Part shown: one piece after another, positions 9,140 to 18,601 of the stretch
How the letters are laid out: each line of letters begins with the position of its first letter
Position numbering within the stretch: the first letter of the stretch is position 1
Source: Legionella anisa
GTDB lineage: Bacteria > Pseudomonadota > Gammaproteobacteria > Legionellales > Legionellaceae
Length of the DNA: 61,951 nt
Direction: 5' to 3'
Assembly: GCF_001467525.1 (NCBI RefSeq)
Contig: NZ_LNXS01000045.1
Location: 1-61,951 of the forward strand
Notes under the pieces: generated by a model
Databases searched by the model: none
Seen by the model: only the letters and a program-made list of their open reading frames with translations
Told to the model about the DNA's origin: nothing
Translations under genes and position numbers: made by a program

Positions 9140-9796
9140 CTATGATTTTATTCGGCAATTGGTGACAGAATCTAGAAATAATTTATTTTTTATATCAGTG
9201 AGTTGGGATGCTTTTTCTATCAAGTCACTTCGATGATAACAATTTAATTTGGTTTTAGCGTTATTTATATGATGTTCAACCGTTCGGGAGGAAATTTGCA
9301 AAACATGAGCGATCTGTTTTAAAGCGAATCCTTTGATTAAATAATAAAGACATTGTAACTCTCTTTGAGAAAGCATACCGTTGTTAGAGATACTGGCCAA
9401 AGGAATTTTGCTAGTAATTTTTATAAGAATTAAAACACCATTTACTTTATCCCTTATATAAACAGGCGATTTAACTGCTGTACAAGTATATTTATTGTTT
9501 TGATGTACCATGTCCTCAGTAAATTCTATCGACTTTTGTGAGGACATCACTTTAAAATCATTTTCACGCCATTCGGCTGCGTTTTCTTTCCAGGGTAAAT
9601 CAAAATTTGTTTTGTACAATAACTCATCTTGTGACAGTTCCAAAAATTCACACGATTTTTCATTGCAATTGATATATTTGCCTTCTAAATCTAAATGATA
9701 AACATGCCAATTCGGTAAAAAGAATAAACTTTCCATGCTAATAGATGGTACTAAGTCATTGATTTCAGTTTTATTCTTATCACTCAATAGATGCAT
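9140..9796 (-). CDS. PAS domain LuxR-type transcriptional regulator
   Basis: The N-terminal part (residues about 25-130) reads as a PAS sensor domain (HVYHLDLEGKYINCNEKSCEF and a typical alternation of strands). The C-terminal 65 residues form a LuxR-type helix-turn-helix with LSQRELQCLYYLIKG, ALKQIAHVLQISSRTVEHHI and KLNCYHRSDL, the canonical DNA-binding signature. Length (218) is normal for the PAS-HTH regulators that are common in Legionella. It is transcribed divergently from the MBL/phosphorylase operon across a gap of about 285 bases, which makes control of that operon or of itself plausible but unproven. The signal sensed is unknown. Confidence 0.85.
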   Translation of the reverse strand: MHLLSDKNKTEINDLVPSISMESLFFLPNWHVYHLDLEGKYINCNEKSCEFLELSQDELLYKTNFDLPWKENAAEWRENDFKVMSSQKSIEFTEDMVHQNNKYTCTAVKSPVYIRDKVNGVLILIKITSKIPLASISNNGMLSQRELQCLYYLIKGFALKQIAHVLQISSRTVEHHINNAKTKLNCYHRSDLIEKASQLTDIKNKLFLDSVTNCRIKS

Positions 9797-10080
9797 ATTA
9801 ATTTCGCTGAAGACTACAAAGAATAATTAGAGCTATTATAAATTAAGAACGATTAATTGTCCATATATTGCCCATATTGTTTTTATTGTATCACATGCCC
9901 GATACCGTTTCACTTAATCGCCAATATGAGGAAGAGTCCAAATATCTCTTGTTCAAGCATCATTGCTTTTGCTAACTTTAGGGTATGTAAACAGACCCTA
10001 TTGTTTTTTACGTTTTTTAATTCATAGATTCTCCTAAATCAACATATAATAGAGAGTATCCATAAAATAAAGGATGATTG

Positions 10081-11439
10081 ATGGAAATTCAGTTCTTAGG
10101 TGCTACTCAAACAGTCACAGGTTCAAAATATTTAGTACAAACTGAACATATGAAAATCCTTGTCGACTGTGGTCTTTTTCAAGGTTATAAAGAACTTCGC
10201 TTAAGAAATTGGGCTGCAATACCTATTAAGCCTCAAAATATTAATTATGTCTTGCTTACACATGCTCATATTGATCATAGTGGATATATTCCGCTACTGG
10301 TAAAAAATGGATTTCATGGAAAAATAATTTGTACTGAAGCTACATATGATTTGTGTAAAATATTACTACCTGATAGTGGTTATCTTCAGGAAGAGGAAGC
10401 TTTTTATGCAAATAAAAAAAGCTATTCGAAACATCATCCAGCCCTTCCTCTTTACACTCGAGAAGATGCCGAATTATCACTTAACTACTTTCATCCTATA
10501 GACTTCAATAAACACTTTAAAATGCATGATGATTTTTATGCAAGCTTTCATTATGCGGGTCATATTCTTGGCGCATCTTCTATACGAATTTGCCATCATA
10601 ATGTATCTGTACTTTTTTCAGGAGATCTTGGGCGAGTACAGGATCCCATTATGAATGCTCCTGAGGCTCCAGTAGAATCAAATTACCTAGTTTTAGAATC
10701 AACCTATGGCAACCGTTTGCATGGTACAACAAATCCCGAGGAACAACTTGGAGAAATAATTAATCGTACAGTAAAACGTGGCGGTATCGTTTTAATCCCT
10801 GCTTTTACGGTCGGTCGTACACAATGTTTGTTATATTACATTCAACAATTAAAATCAAAAAAAGTAATTGCAGATATTCCTGTTATTGTTGATAGTCCGA
10901 TGGCTACAAATGCGACAGAAACCTTCTCTCGTCATGCAAATGAAAATCGCTTAACCGCCCAGCAATGTGCTGAACTTTGTGGTATTGCTCGCTATGTGCG
11001 CAGTACAGAGGAATCTATTGCACTAAGTCAACAAAAAATGCCCATGATTTTAATCTCTGCTAGTGGAATGGCCACCGGGGGTCGAGTGATACATCATATA
11101 CGAAATTTTGCTCCCGATTATAGAAACACGATACTCTTCAGTGGCTTTCAGGCTGGAGGGACACGTGGCGATAGAATGATTCGTGGCGAGAAAGAAATAA
11201 AAATGTTTGGGCAAATGGTTCCGATTCGTGCTGAGGTAACACAGATGGAAAATATGTCCGCACATGCTGATTATACTGAAATACTGTCCTGGTTAGCATA
11301 TCTAAAAAATGCGCCCCGAAAAATTTTTATTACTCATGGGGAAAAAGAGTCAGCCGAATCTCTTAAAATGAAAATAGAACAGCGATTTGGTTGGAGTTGC
11401 ATGATTCCTAATTATTTAGATCAAGAAAAATTAAGATGA
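10081..11439 (+). CDS. Beta-CASP MBL-fold hydrolase (RNA-specificity type)
   Basis: This is a metallo-beta-lactamase-fold protein with an inserted beta-CASP domain, related to CPSF73/RNase J-like nucleases. The zinc ligands are in LTHAHIDHSGY (near residue 57), the HILGA histidine (near 160) and the SGDLGR aspartate (near 180). The beta-CASP and C-terminal parts contain ESTYGNR, PAFTVGRTQ, SASGMATGG and the last histidine in ITHGE. Length (452) is typical. I chose the ATG at 10081 over the TTG one codon earlier because AAAGGA is well spaced for it. It overlaps the next gene by four bases, so it belongs to the same operon. The physiological RNA or other substrate is not known. Confidence 0.88.
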   Translation: MEIQFLGATQTVTGSKYLVQTEHMKILVDCGLFQGYKELRLRNWAAIPIKPQNINYVLLTHAHIDHSGYIPLLVKNGFHGKIICTEATYDLCKILLPDSGYLQEEEAFYANKKSYSKHHPALPLYTREDAELSLNYFHPIDFNKHFKMHDDFYASFHYAGHILGASSIRICHHNVSVLFSGDLGRVQDPIMNAPEAPVESNYLVLESTYGNRLHGTTNPEEQLGEIINRTVKRGGIVLIPAFTVGRTQCLLYYIQQLKSKKVIADIPVIVDSPMATNATETFSRHANENRLTAQQCAELCGIARYVRSTEESIALSQQKMPMILISASGMATGGRVIHHIRNFAPDYRNTILFSGFQAGGTRGDRMIRGEKEIKMFGQMVPIRAEVTQMENMSAHADYTEILSWLAYLKNAPRKIFITHGEKESAESLKMKIEQRFGWSCMIPNYLDQEKLR

Positions 11440-12962
11440 ATAATAAATCACATAAAAGATCAAATAAATTAAAATTAGTTAAATTAGGTATTGATACGAG
11501 ACAAGAGTTTATTCTTTTTATACGTTCAGATTGTTTTATTTGTATCTCGGAAGGATTCGAAACACAAGCCCGGGTTATCGTTCAGTTAAATAAAAAATCG
11601 ATAATTGCAAACTTGAATATTATTCATTCTGATATTTTGCAAAAGCATGAAGCCAGTCTTTCCGAAAGTGCTTGGGAACAAATTGGTGCAAAAGAAGGTG
11701 ACTTGATTAATATATCTCACCTGCTTCCTGTAACATCAATAAACTATGTACGCTCTAAAATATACGGTAATACACTCACAGCATCCCAATTTTATGAAAT
11801 TATTAGTGATATTGTAGCCGGTAAATACTCCAATATTCATTTATCAAGCTTTATTACTGCTTGTGGCCATGACAATCTCAGCATTGAAGAAATTATTTAC
11901 CTCACACAAGCCATGGTGAAAACAGGCAAGCAATTGCATTGGAACCATCCTATTATTCTGGATAAGCATAGCGTTGGAGGTATTCCTGGTAATAGAACAA
12001 CCCCCATTGTTGTAGCTATTGTAGCTGCAGCTGGACTTATTATTCCCAAAACCTCGTCACGATCAATTACGTCTCCTGCAGGTACTACCGATACGATAGA
12101 AACAATGACCGCAGTAAATCTGCCTCTTTCAAAAATTCAAAAGGTAGTAGCACGTGAAGGAGGCTGCATGGTTTGGGGTGGTGCATTAGGTTTAAGCCCG
12201 GCAGATGACATCCTTATTCGAGTAGAAAGAGTATTGGATATTGATCCTATGGGACAAATGATAGCATCTGTACTGTCTAAGAAAATTGCGGTTGGTGCTA
12301 CGCATGTGCTTATAGATATTCCCGTGGGGCCGACAGCAAAAATTCGCTCTGAGCTTGAGTTTTTAAAATATCAAAATTATTTTTCTTTAGTAGGTAATGC
12401 TCTTAAACTGAATGTTATTACTTTAAAAACAAATGGAGATCAGCCTCTTGGAAAAGGTATTGGCCCAGCTTTAGAAGCAAAAGATATCCTAGCAGTGCTG
12501 CATAATGATAAGGATGCACCTATCGATTTAAAAAATAAAGCAATTGCACTTGCTGCGATCTTGCTTGAATTGGGAAAAAAAATACCCTCTCAGCAAGCCA
12601 CAGAGCTAGCAATTAAACTATTGGAAAGTGGTACTGCATTAAAAAAATTCTTAGCCATTTGTGAAGCCCAAGGTGGTTTTAAAGTTCCCCCTACTGCATC
12701 ATTTACACATGAGGTTGTTGCAACCCAAAATGGACTTATTACTGAAATTGATAATAGGAATCTAGCTAAAGTAGCAAAATTGGCAGGAGCTCCTTATGAG
12801 CCTGCAGCAGGCATTGAATTTTTTGCAAAATTAAATACTCCTGTAGAAAAAGGGCAATTGTTGTATCGAATCCATGCAGAGTCAAAAGGAACATTGGATT
12901 ACGCCTGTGCCTATGCTTTGTCTATGCCCAGTATTATTAAAATCACACCTGAAAAAACATAA
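11436..12962 (+). CDS. AMP phosphorylase / thymidine phosphorylase family protein
   Basis: The long form (508 residues) of the nucleoside phosphorylase family II matches archaeal-type AMP phosphorylases, which carry an extra N-terminal domain absent from bacterial DeoA (about 440). The phosphate- and nucleotide-binding signature DKHSVGGIPGNRTTPI lies near residue 175, followed by PKTSSRSITSPAGTTDT near 205. Archaeal enzymes convert AMP and phosphate to adenine and ribose-1,5-bisphosphate. The downstream gene encodes a PRPP-synthetase-like enzyme, which fits a nucleotide salvage unit. The start overlaps the MBL gene by four bases (ATGA), showing translational coupling. Whether it prefers NMPs or nucleosides cannot be told from sequence. 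Confidence 0.85.
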   Translation: MNNKSHKRSNKLKLVKLGIDTRQEFILFIRSDCFICISEGFETQARVIVQLNKKSIIANLNIIHSDILQKHEASLSESAWEQIGAKEGDLINISHLLPVTSINYVRSKIYGNTLTASQFYEIISDIVAGKYSNIHLSSFITACGHDNLSIEEIIYLTQAMVKTGKQLHWNHPIILDKHSVGGIPGNRTTPIVVAIVAAAGLIIPKTSSRSITSPAGTTDTIETMTAVNLPLSKIQKVVAREGGCMVWGGALGLSPADDILIRVERVLDIDPMGQMIASVLSKKIAVGATHVLIDIPVGPTAKIRSELEFLKYQNYFSLVGNALKLNVITLKTNGDQPLGKGIGPALEAKDILAVLHNDKDAPIDLKNKAIALAAILLELGKKIPSQQATELAIKLLESGTALKKFLAICEAQGGFKVPPTASFTHEVVATQNGLITEIDNRNLAKVAKLAGAPYEPAAGIEFFAKLNTPVEKGQLLYRIHAESKGTLDYACAYALSMPSIIKITPEKT

Positions 12963-12972
12963 GGGTAACAAT

Positions 12973-13860
12973 ATGGACAATCCCATTCTTTTTTCATTAC
13001 CGGGCAACAAAGAACTTACTCAAGCGTTAAGCAACAAACTATCTTTTGAAATTGGCAATGCAGAAATACATACGTTCCCTGATAGCGAATCTTATATTCG
13101 AATTAATTCAGCAGTTAAAAATAAAACCGTTATTTTAGTCAGTACCCTTGATCAACCTAATAGCAAAATACTACCACTGATATTTATGTCTAGAACGCTT
13201 AAGGAACTGGGAGCAAATAAAATTTGCTTAGTAGCCCCTTATCTCCCTTATATGCGGCAAGATAAACGTTTTCATTCTGGTGAAGCAGTTACATCGACTA
13301 TTTTTGCTCAATTACTCTCAAGTTGTATCGACGGAATGATTACTATTGACCCGCATTTACATCGCATCCATCAGCTCTCTGAAATATACAGTATGCCCTC
13401 GCTGCTCACACTTCATGCTACAAAAAATATTTCTGAATGGATATCTTCCCATATTAAAAATCCTATTTTGATAGGACCTGATGAAGAAAGTAAGCAATGG
13501 GTTTCTGAAATAGCCAATTTTAGTAATCTTTCTTTTGTAATTGCTCAAAAAAAACGTCTAGGTGATAAACAAGTTATTGTATCTTTACCTAAGATAAAGA
13601 ACATTAAGCATACCGCTGTTCTTGTTGATGACATCATTTCTTCAGGAGTAAGCATGTTAGAAACGTTAAAGCAATTAACAAGCTATGGTTTTAAAAATCC
13701 AATATGTATTGGTGTACATGCCCTTTTTAATATCCAAACAGAAAATATGCTTTTACGTGCAGGAGCAAAGCAACTAATTACCTGCAACACTATAATACAC
13801 CCCACGAACCAAATAGATATTTCCAATATTCTTGCAAAAGGAATTGTTGAACTATGTTAA
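12973..13860 (+). CDS. Ribose-phosphate pyrophosphokinase-like protein
   Basis: This is a PRPP-synthetase-family protein of 295 residues. It keeps the Rossmann-like type I PRTase architecture: HTFPDSE near residue 31, the ATP/ribose-phosphate segment PYLPYMRQDKRF near 88, DPHLHRI near 122, and the PRPP loop LVDDIISSGVSM near 215. The loop differs from the standard DDMIDTAGT, and the protein is slightly shorter than canonical Prs (about 315), so it may have divergent kinetics or act on products of the upstream phosphorylase. I place the start at 12973 (AAGGGT upstream), 10 bases past the previous stop, instead of an upstream in-frame ATG inside the preceding gene. Confidence 0.85.
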   Translation: MDNPILFSLPGNKELTQALSNKLSFEIGNAEIHTFPDSESYIRINSAVKNKTVILVSTLDQPNSKILPLIFMSRTLKELGANKICLVAPYLPYMRQDKRFHSGEAVTSTIFAQLLSSCIDGMITIDPHLHRIHQLSEIYSMPSLLTLHATKNISEWISSHIKNPILIGPDEESKQWVSEIANFSNLSFVIAQKKRLGDKQVIVSLPKIKNIKHTAVLVDDIISSGVSMLETLKQLTSYGFKNPICIGVHALFNIQTENMLLRAGAKQLITCNTIIHPTNQIDISNILAKGIVELC

Positions 13861-13884
13861 AAAAATTACTTAACTCAATGGAAT

Positions 13885-15750
13885 ATGATGGCTTCGATTC
13901 AATATAAATACCAATGGCAATCGTATATTGCATTTTTTTCATTAATTGCTATTAGTGCACACCTCTTGATGCGTTTTTTTGCTCCCTCATCCTCATTGAT
14001 TCCACTGTTCTTTCTCATCATTATCGGTGGAATACCACTATTTTTACAAATTTTGTTTAAATTATTACAGGGCAACTTAGGGGCTGATTTATTAGCAGCA
14101 ATTGCTTTAATAACCAGTGTTATTTTAGATGAATATCTTGCCGCTTCCCTAATTATCTTAATGCTAGCGAGCGGTCAAACTTTAGAAATTTTCGCAATGC
14201 GTAAAGCCTCTTCAGTGTTACACACCCTAGTAGAACGTATGCCATCAATTGCTCATCGAAAAATAGCAACAGGTGTGGAAGATATTCCATTACAAGAAAT
14301 TCAAATTGATGAGGAACTATTGATTTATCCTCATGAAACGTGTCCAGCGGATGGTATCGTTATAGAAGGACATGGCTCAATGGATGAGTCCTACTTGACT
14401 GGTGAGCCTTATCAAATATCAAAAGCACCAGGCACTCACGTTTTATCTGGGGCTATTAACGGGGAATCTTTGTTGATAGTAAAAACAACCTCCCTACCCT
14501 CAGATTCGCGATTTGCCTCTATTGTCAAAGTACTCGAAGAGGCGGAACAAAAACGACCTTCAATTAGGCGTTTAGGAGATCAAATTGGGGCGATTTTTGC
14601 GCCAGTTGCACTTACTTTTGCATTTGCTGCTTGGTATTTTACCGGCGACTCATTACGTTTTCTTTCTGTTCTGGTGATTGCCACACCTTGCCCATTATTA
14701 ATAGCTATTCCGATTACGTTGATCAGTGCTATCTCAAGGGCCGCGAAACAAGCAATTATCGTTAAAGATCCAACTGTTTTGGAACGATTAATCACCTGTA
14801 AAACTGCTATTTTTGATAAAACAGGTACTCTTACTTACGGAAAACCTACTTTAACAGATATTATGCCTGCCCCAAATTATCAATCAGCAACAATTCTACA
14901 ATACGTTGCAAGTATAGAGCGATATTCTAAACATCCTCTAGCGAATGCTGTATTAAATGCGGCGAAAAAAGAGAATATAACATTACTTAGCTCAGTAAAT
15001 GTTTCTGAGGAACCAGGACAAGGATTGCAAGGAACTATTAATCACCATCTCATTCAAATTACCGGACGAAAAAAATTATTAGAAAGCCACCCTCAATATG
15101 TCAATTTACTTCCTCCTACAACACCTGGTTTAGAGTGCATTGTCTTAGTTGATAACGAGTATGCTGCCGCATTACACTTTCATGATGCTCCCCGACCAGA
15201 TAGCAAATCATTTATTAGTCATCTCGCACCCTATCATCAATTTAAAAAAATTATGCTCGTATCAGGTGACCGTGAATCTGAAGTGAGTTATTTAGGTAGC
15301 TTATTAAATGTGACTGAACTGCATGCATCCCAAAGTCCTGAACAAAAACTTGCTCTTGTGCGGCAGGAACGATTAAAGAATCCAACGGTTTTTATGGGAG
15401 ACGGCATCAATGATGCACCCGCATTAACAGCTGCTACAGTTGGAATTGCTTTTGGAAAAGCCAGCAGTGTCACAGCTGAAGCCGCTGGGGCGGTAATTAT
15501 GGGCAATACATTAAGCAAAGTAGATGAATTAATACACCTCAGCTTAAATACACGTAAAATCGCCTTACAAAGTGCTCTTGGAGGAATGATTCTGAGTCTT
15601 ATTGGTATGATATTTGCCGCAATGGGATTCATTAATCCTGTAACCGGTGCACTTTTGCAAGAACTAATTGATATTCTTGCAATTCTTAATGCATTAAGAT
15701 TGACCTGGGGCACAAAAATTAAAATCGATTTAACTAATAGCGCAGAATAA
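13885..15750 (+). CDS. P1B-type heavy-metal ATPase (TPC motif)
   Basis: This is a 621-residue metal-exporting P-type ATPase of the inner membrane. It has the TGE loop (LTGEP near residue 173), the membrane metal motif TPCPLL near 270, the phosphorylated aspartate in DKTGTLT near 312, the HP motif (SKHPLA near 352) and the hinge GDGINDAPAL near 508. No N-terminal heavy-metal-associated (CxxC) domain is present. The TPC form of the CPx motif separates it from copper (CPC) pumps and suggests Ni, Co, Fe or Mn. The gene lies directly upstream of a broken nickel permease and broken hydrogenase-maturation genes, so nickel handling is a reasonable guess. ATG codons at 13885 and 13888 are both possible starts. 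Confidence 0.9.
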   Translation: MMASIQYKYQWQSYIAFFSLIAISAHLLMRFFAPSSSLIPLFFLIIIGGIPLFLQILFKLLQGNLGADLLAAIALITSVILDEYLAASLIILMLASGQTLEIFAMRKASSVLHTLVERMPSIAHRKIATGVEDIPLQEIQIDEELLIYPHETCPADGIVIEGHGSMDESYLTGEPYQISKAPGTHVLSGAINGESLLIVKTTSLPSDSRFASIVKVLEEAEQKRPSIRRLGDQIGAIFAPVALTFAFAAWYFTGDSLRFLSVLVIATPCPLLIAIPITLISAISRAAKQAIIVKDPTVLERLITCKTAIFDKTGTLTYGKPTLTDIMPAPNYQSATILQYVASIERYSKHPLANAVLNAAKKENITLLSSVNVSEEPGQGLQGTINHHLIQITGRKKLLESHPQYVNLLPPTTPGLECIVLVDNEYAAALHFHDAPRPDSKSFISHLAPYHQFKKIMLVSGDRESEVSYLGSLLNVTELHASQSPEQKLALVRQERLKNPTVFMGDGINDAPALTAATVGIAFGKASSVTAEAAGAVIMGNTLSKVDELIHLSLNTRKIALQSALGGMILSLIGMIFAAMGFINPVTGALLQELIDILAILNALRLTWGTKIKIDLTNSAE

Positions 15751-15813
15751 GCCTTTCATAAAAATTTTTAAATTGTAATCATGTGAACTATATACTGCTG
15801 AAAAAGAAGAATA

Positions 15814-16497
15814 ATGATGCAAAAAACACTCTGGCTTTCTATTATAATGGCGTACTTTTTAGGTGTTCGCCATGGTTTTGATCTGGATCATTTGGCAACT
15901 ATAGATTCTATGACACGAATCGTTGGCCCCAATCGGAATCTCTCAAAAGTTGTGGTTTTTTTATTTTCATTGGGACATGGCATGGTAGTCATTTTAATCG
16001 GTCTCATCGTAGGTAATGGATTTACACCATCATATATTCCAGAATGGCTAAATGGAGTTGGAGACAGTATCTCCATTACTTTTCTCTTCATATTTGGCTC
16101 CTAAACTCTTTGGAATGTTTTTCAATCCCCATCAAAATCACCGCTACCTACCAGCTTAAAAAATTATTTATCAAGAAATTAATCAAAAAAAATATGAATC
16201 CCATCTATATTGTATCTATTGGAATACTCTTTGCCATTTCTTTTGATACAGTAAGTCAGGTTTTTATTTTCACTTTCAGCGAAAGCAATGGCAGGATTTT
16301 TATTTTCAGGATAATTAGGTATGGTGTTTATGTTGGGAATGATGACATCAGATGGACTGAATGGTTTATTTATCTCAACGTTGCTACATCGCGCTGATAG
16401 AATGTCTTTATTATTGTCACGCATGTCGGGTCTAATCATTGCTTTTTTTACTTTCATTGTTGGCATAATGAATTGCCTCACAATATATTGTTCATAG
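15814..16497 (+). pseudogene. Broken NiCoT nickel/cobalt permease (HoxN/NixA family)
   Basis: Three pieces in different frames together spell a nickel permease. The first carries the family signature RHGFDLDHLATIDS and LGHGMVV, and ends at an in-frame TAA (16102-16104). After a frame change, SIGILFAISFDTVSQV matches the second signature. After another change, GMVFMLGMMTSDGLNGLF and a final hydrophobic segment ending at 16497 complete the protein. At least one nonsense codon, two frame changes and a further stop (TAA near 16306) are present, so no functional transporter can be made. In intact organisms such permeases supply Ni to hydrogenase or urease; the neighbouring hypA remnant fits this. 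Confidence 0.85.
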
Positions 16498-16506
16498 AGT
16501 ATTGAT

Positions 16507-16680
16507 ATGCACGAATTATGGTTTTGCCAAAACATTCTCGAGATTATTAAGCAAAATACAGTAAAAAAAGAGTGCGCTCATGTAAAAAAAGTGATTTTAG
16601 AAATTGGTCAGCTTGCTGCAGTTAAAAAAGATGCTTTAATTTTTAGTTTTAACATAGCAAGTAAAGGAACAGTGGCGGAG
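16507..16680 (+). pseudogene. hypA: Truncated hypA (hydrogenase nickel chaperone)
   Basis: The first 58 codons match the N-terminus of HypA: MHE start with the nickel-binding His2, CQNILEII, VKKVILEIGQLAAV and the FSFNIASKGTVAE segment. HypA is normally about 115 residues and has two CxxC zinc pairs in its second half; both are missing here. The reading frame runs on past the junction near 16680 into an out-of-frame part of a hydrogenase protease gene and stops at 16725. A deletion therefore fused the two genes. The product could at best be a truncated HypA without its zinc site. Confidence 0.8.
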
Positions 16681-17128
16681 GTATTAGCTCCCCCTTTGGG
16701 GACGATCAGGCTGGATGGAAAGTAATAGAAATCTTAAAGCAGCAAATCGCCTTACCTTCTAAGATCGCTCAATATGTGATGATAGAAAGTCACGACCGAC
16801 CGGGATTCGTCTGATTGAATTAATAAATAATGCGAATACGGTGTTTCTCATTGATGCAATAAAATCAAATAAAGAAATAGGAACGATACGTCAGTTTAAA
16901 AAAGACGAGATCATTGCCCCAGAGAATCAATTCTCAACACATGGTATAGGGGTTTTGCAAGCACTCCAATTAGCCAATGCTCTTAATGTCTTACCCAACA
17001 ATATTATATTTTATGGAATTGAAATAGATGTTATTGTTTTAGACTCTACTCTTTCTCCATGCGTCCAAAATGCGGTTGAGCAACTTGCTGCTCAATTAAA
17101 AAATGAATTAAATAATTATAGTAACTAA
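16681..17128 (+). pseudogene. Hydrogenase maturation protease remnant (HyaD/HupD type)
   Basis: Starting at the junction with hypA, one frame encodes SPFGDDQAGWKVIEILKQ, the N-terminal metal-binding signature of [NiFe]-hydrogenase maturation endopeptidases, and runs to HDRPG near 16800. A missing base near 16803 shifts the frame; the next piece reads RLIELINN, VFLIDAI, STHGIGVLQALQLANAL and FYGIEIDV, the typical second half. The real start codon was lost with the deletion that removed the rest of hypA and any genes between. Restoring one A at the shift would give a continuous protein of about 145 residues. No hydrogenase subunit gene is present in the window. Confidence 0.8.
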
Positions 17129-17272
17129 ACACCTCAAATTCACTCTCAAATTTAATACATCAATCATGAAACTTCTGGATTTTGCTATAATAAGCCTTGG
17201 ATAGTCACTACGGTTACAGTACTCAATTTAGACTATTATTTAATATAATTAGTATCAGATTCTGGACCATTT

Positions 17273-18553
17273 ATGATATTCGCTATAAGTGACTTAGAAA
17301 AGGATATCTATCTTGAAGCGAAAGGACCGCTTGCGCAACGTATTGATTTTGCCTGGGAAGTATACAGTGATGAAAAGTCCAATGAGCAAAACAAGAAACA
17401 TGCACTAAAATTTCTCATTTACGCATTTGATCTTACAAAAACTGAAGATATAAATAAGCACCTGATATCTTTGATGGAAGATCGAAATAAATACAAAGAT
17501 CAAAACCCACATTATATCCCCGGTAAAGCGCCAAAATCACTAAGTCAGCTACTCGAGCCAGGCCAAAGAAATCTAGAGGATGCTGAAAAGCAAGATGCTG
17601 CTATGAGAAAGGCTCTAAAGGAAGCAAGAGCTAAGAAGGAGATTCTTAGCATAAATAAAGAATCACAAGAAGCAGATCGTGAACAACATATTAGATATCT
17701 TTCTCCAGAAGAGCGAACTCAACATAGGATAGTAATAAGAGATAAACGTTTCCTGCAAAATGCTGAACCCGTTAATACAAGCAGAATGATTTCGCATGGT
17801 AAACGAGGATATGCTGCATTTACCTTGAATGCAAATGGTGAGCTTTATCTATTTGAACACAATGAAGGTGCCGATCATATTGCCCATTCATCCATGACAG
17901 CAGGCTCTCCCGTTATTGCTGCCGGAGAAATTAAAATAGAAAATGGCGTATTAAAAGCAATAACGACACATAGTGGACATTATAGACCCTCTTTATTTAA
18001 TATACATCGAGCATTAGAATATTTTTCACATAATAATGTTGATATCTCACAGGCAGTTGTAGTTACTTTTACAAACCCATCCCTTAAAGGTATTGAAAGT
18101 AAACCAGTTACGATGTGGATGCCTGGCCCGGTTACCCGATTTGAAACTCCAGCCGATAAAGTTTATAAGTCTATAGACACGATTCTTGATGAAAATATTC
18201 AATCGATTAATAAAGACATAACACGTTATCGATCGAGCATTGTTACTTCAATATATAAAATAAAAGACAAAGCATTTGGCTCAACTTTAACTGAGGATAG
18301 GGCTAAAGTAGCTTCGGATTTTGTAACAAAACTCACTGAATTTAAACAAAAATTAAATACTGATCTCACTTCTGCAGAACTGAATGATACCATTAAATCA
18401 TTGAATAAATTGATCACCGACCATGAGGAACGCAATAGAGCTTTAGCAAAAGGAGGACGATTAGAATCCAAATTTTGTTCATTTAAAGAACACTTATTGC
18501 AACTTCATTCAGAATATACAGGCAGGGCTGAACAAATGAAATTACGAAGTTAA
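17273..18553 (+). CDS. Candidate effector with plant IQM-like domain
   Basis: This 426-residue protein has no signal peptide. Residues about 100-140 are highly charged and probably coiled-coil. Residues about 142-266 resemble the C-terminal domain of plant IQM (IQ-motif calmodulin-binding) proteins: YLSPEERTQHRIVI, GYAAFTLNANGELYLFEH, AHSSMTAGSPVIAAGEIKIENG, the hallmark HSGHYRP (residues 233-239), and NNVDIS. The final 130 residues are helical. The biochemical role of this domain is unknown even in plants. Presence of a eukaryotic-like domain in this kind of genome suggests a secreted effector, which is inference. A degraded copy of the gene start lies at 22091-22270. The ribosome site before 17273 is weak. 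Confidence 0.65.
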   Translation: MIFAISDLEKDIYLEAKGPLAQRIDFAWEVYSDEKSNEQNKKHALKFLIYAFDLTKTEDINKHLISLMEDRNKYKDQNPHYIPGKAPKSLSQLLEPGQRNLEDAEKQDAAMRKALKEARAKKEILSINKESQEADREQHIRYLSPEERTQHRIVIRDKRFLQNAEPVNTSRMISHGKRGYAAFTLNANGELYLFEHNEGADHIAHSSMTAGSPVIAAGEIKIENGVLKAITTHSGHYRPSLFNIHRALEYFSHNNVDISQAVVVTFTNPSLKGIESKPVTMWMPGPVTRFETPADKVYKSIDTILDENIQSINKDITRYRSSIVTSIYKIKDKAFGSTLTEDRAKVASDFVTKLTEFKQKLNTDLTSAELNDTIKSLNKLITDHEERNRALAKGGRLESKFCSFKEHLLQLHSEYTGRAEQMKLRS

Positions 18554-18601
18554 GGGTTCATCCTCTGTCAGTAGATTTTAAATTAAGATCCGGTTTTCAT
18601 T

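Noticed and set aside
15288..15713. 141-codon minus-strand frame inside the P-type ATPase gene
   Set aside because: Shadow frame; the plus strand encodes the conserved GDGINDAP region here.
16507..16725. An intact 72-residue HypA
   Set aside because: The last residues come from out-of-frame protease sequence and both zinc CxxC pairs are missing, so it is a truncated fusion.
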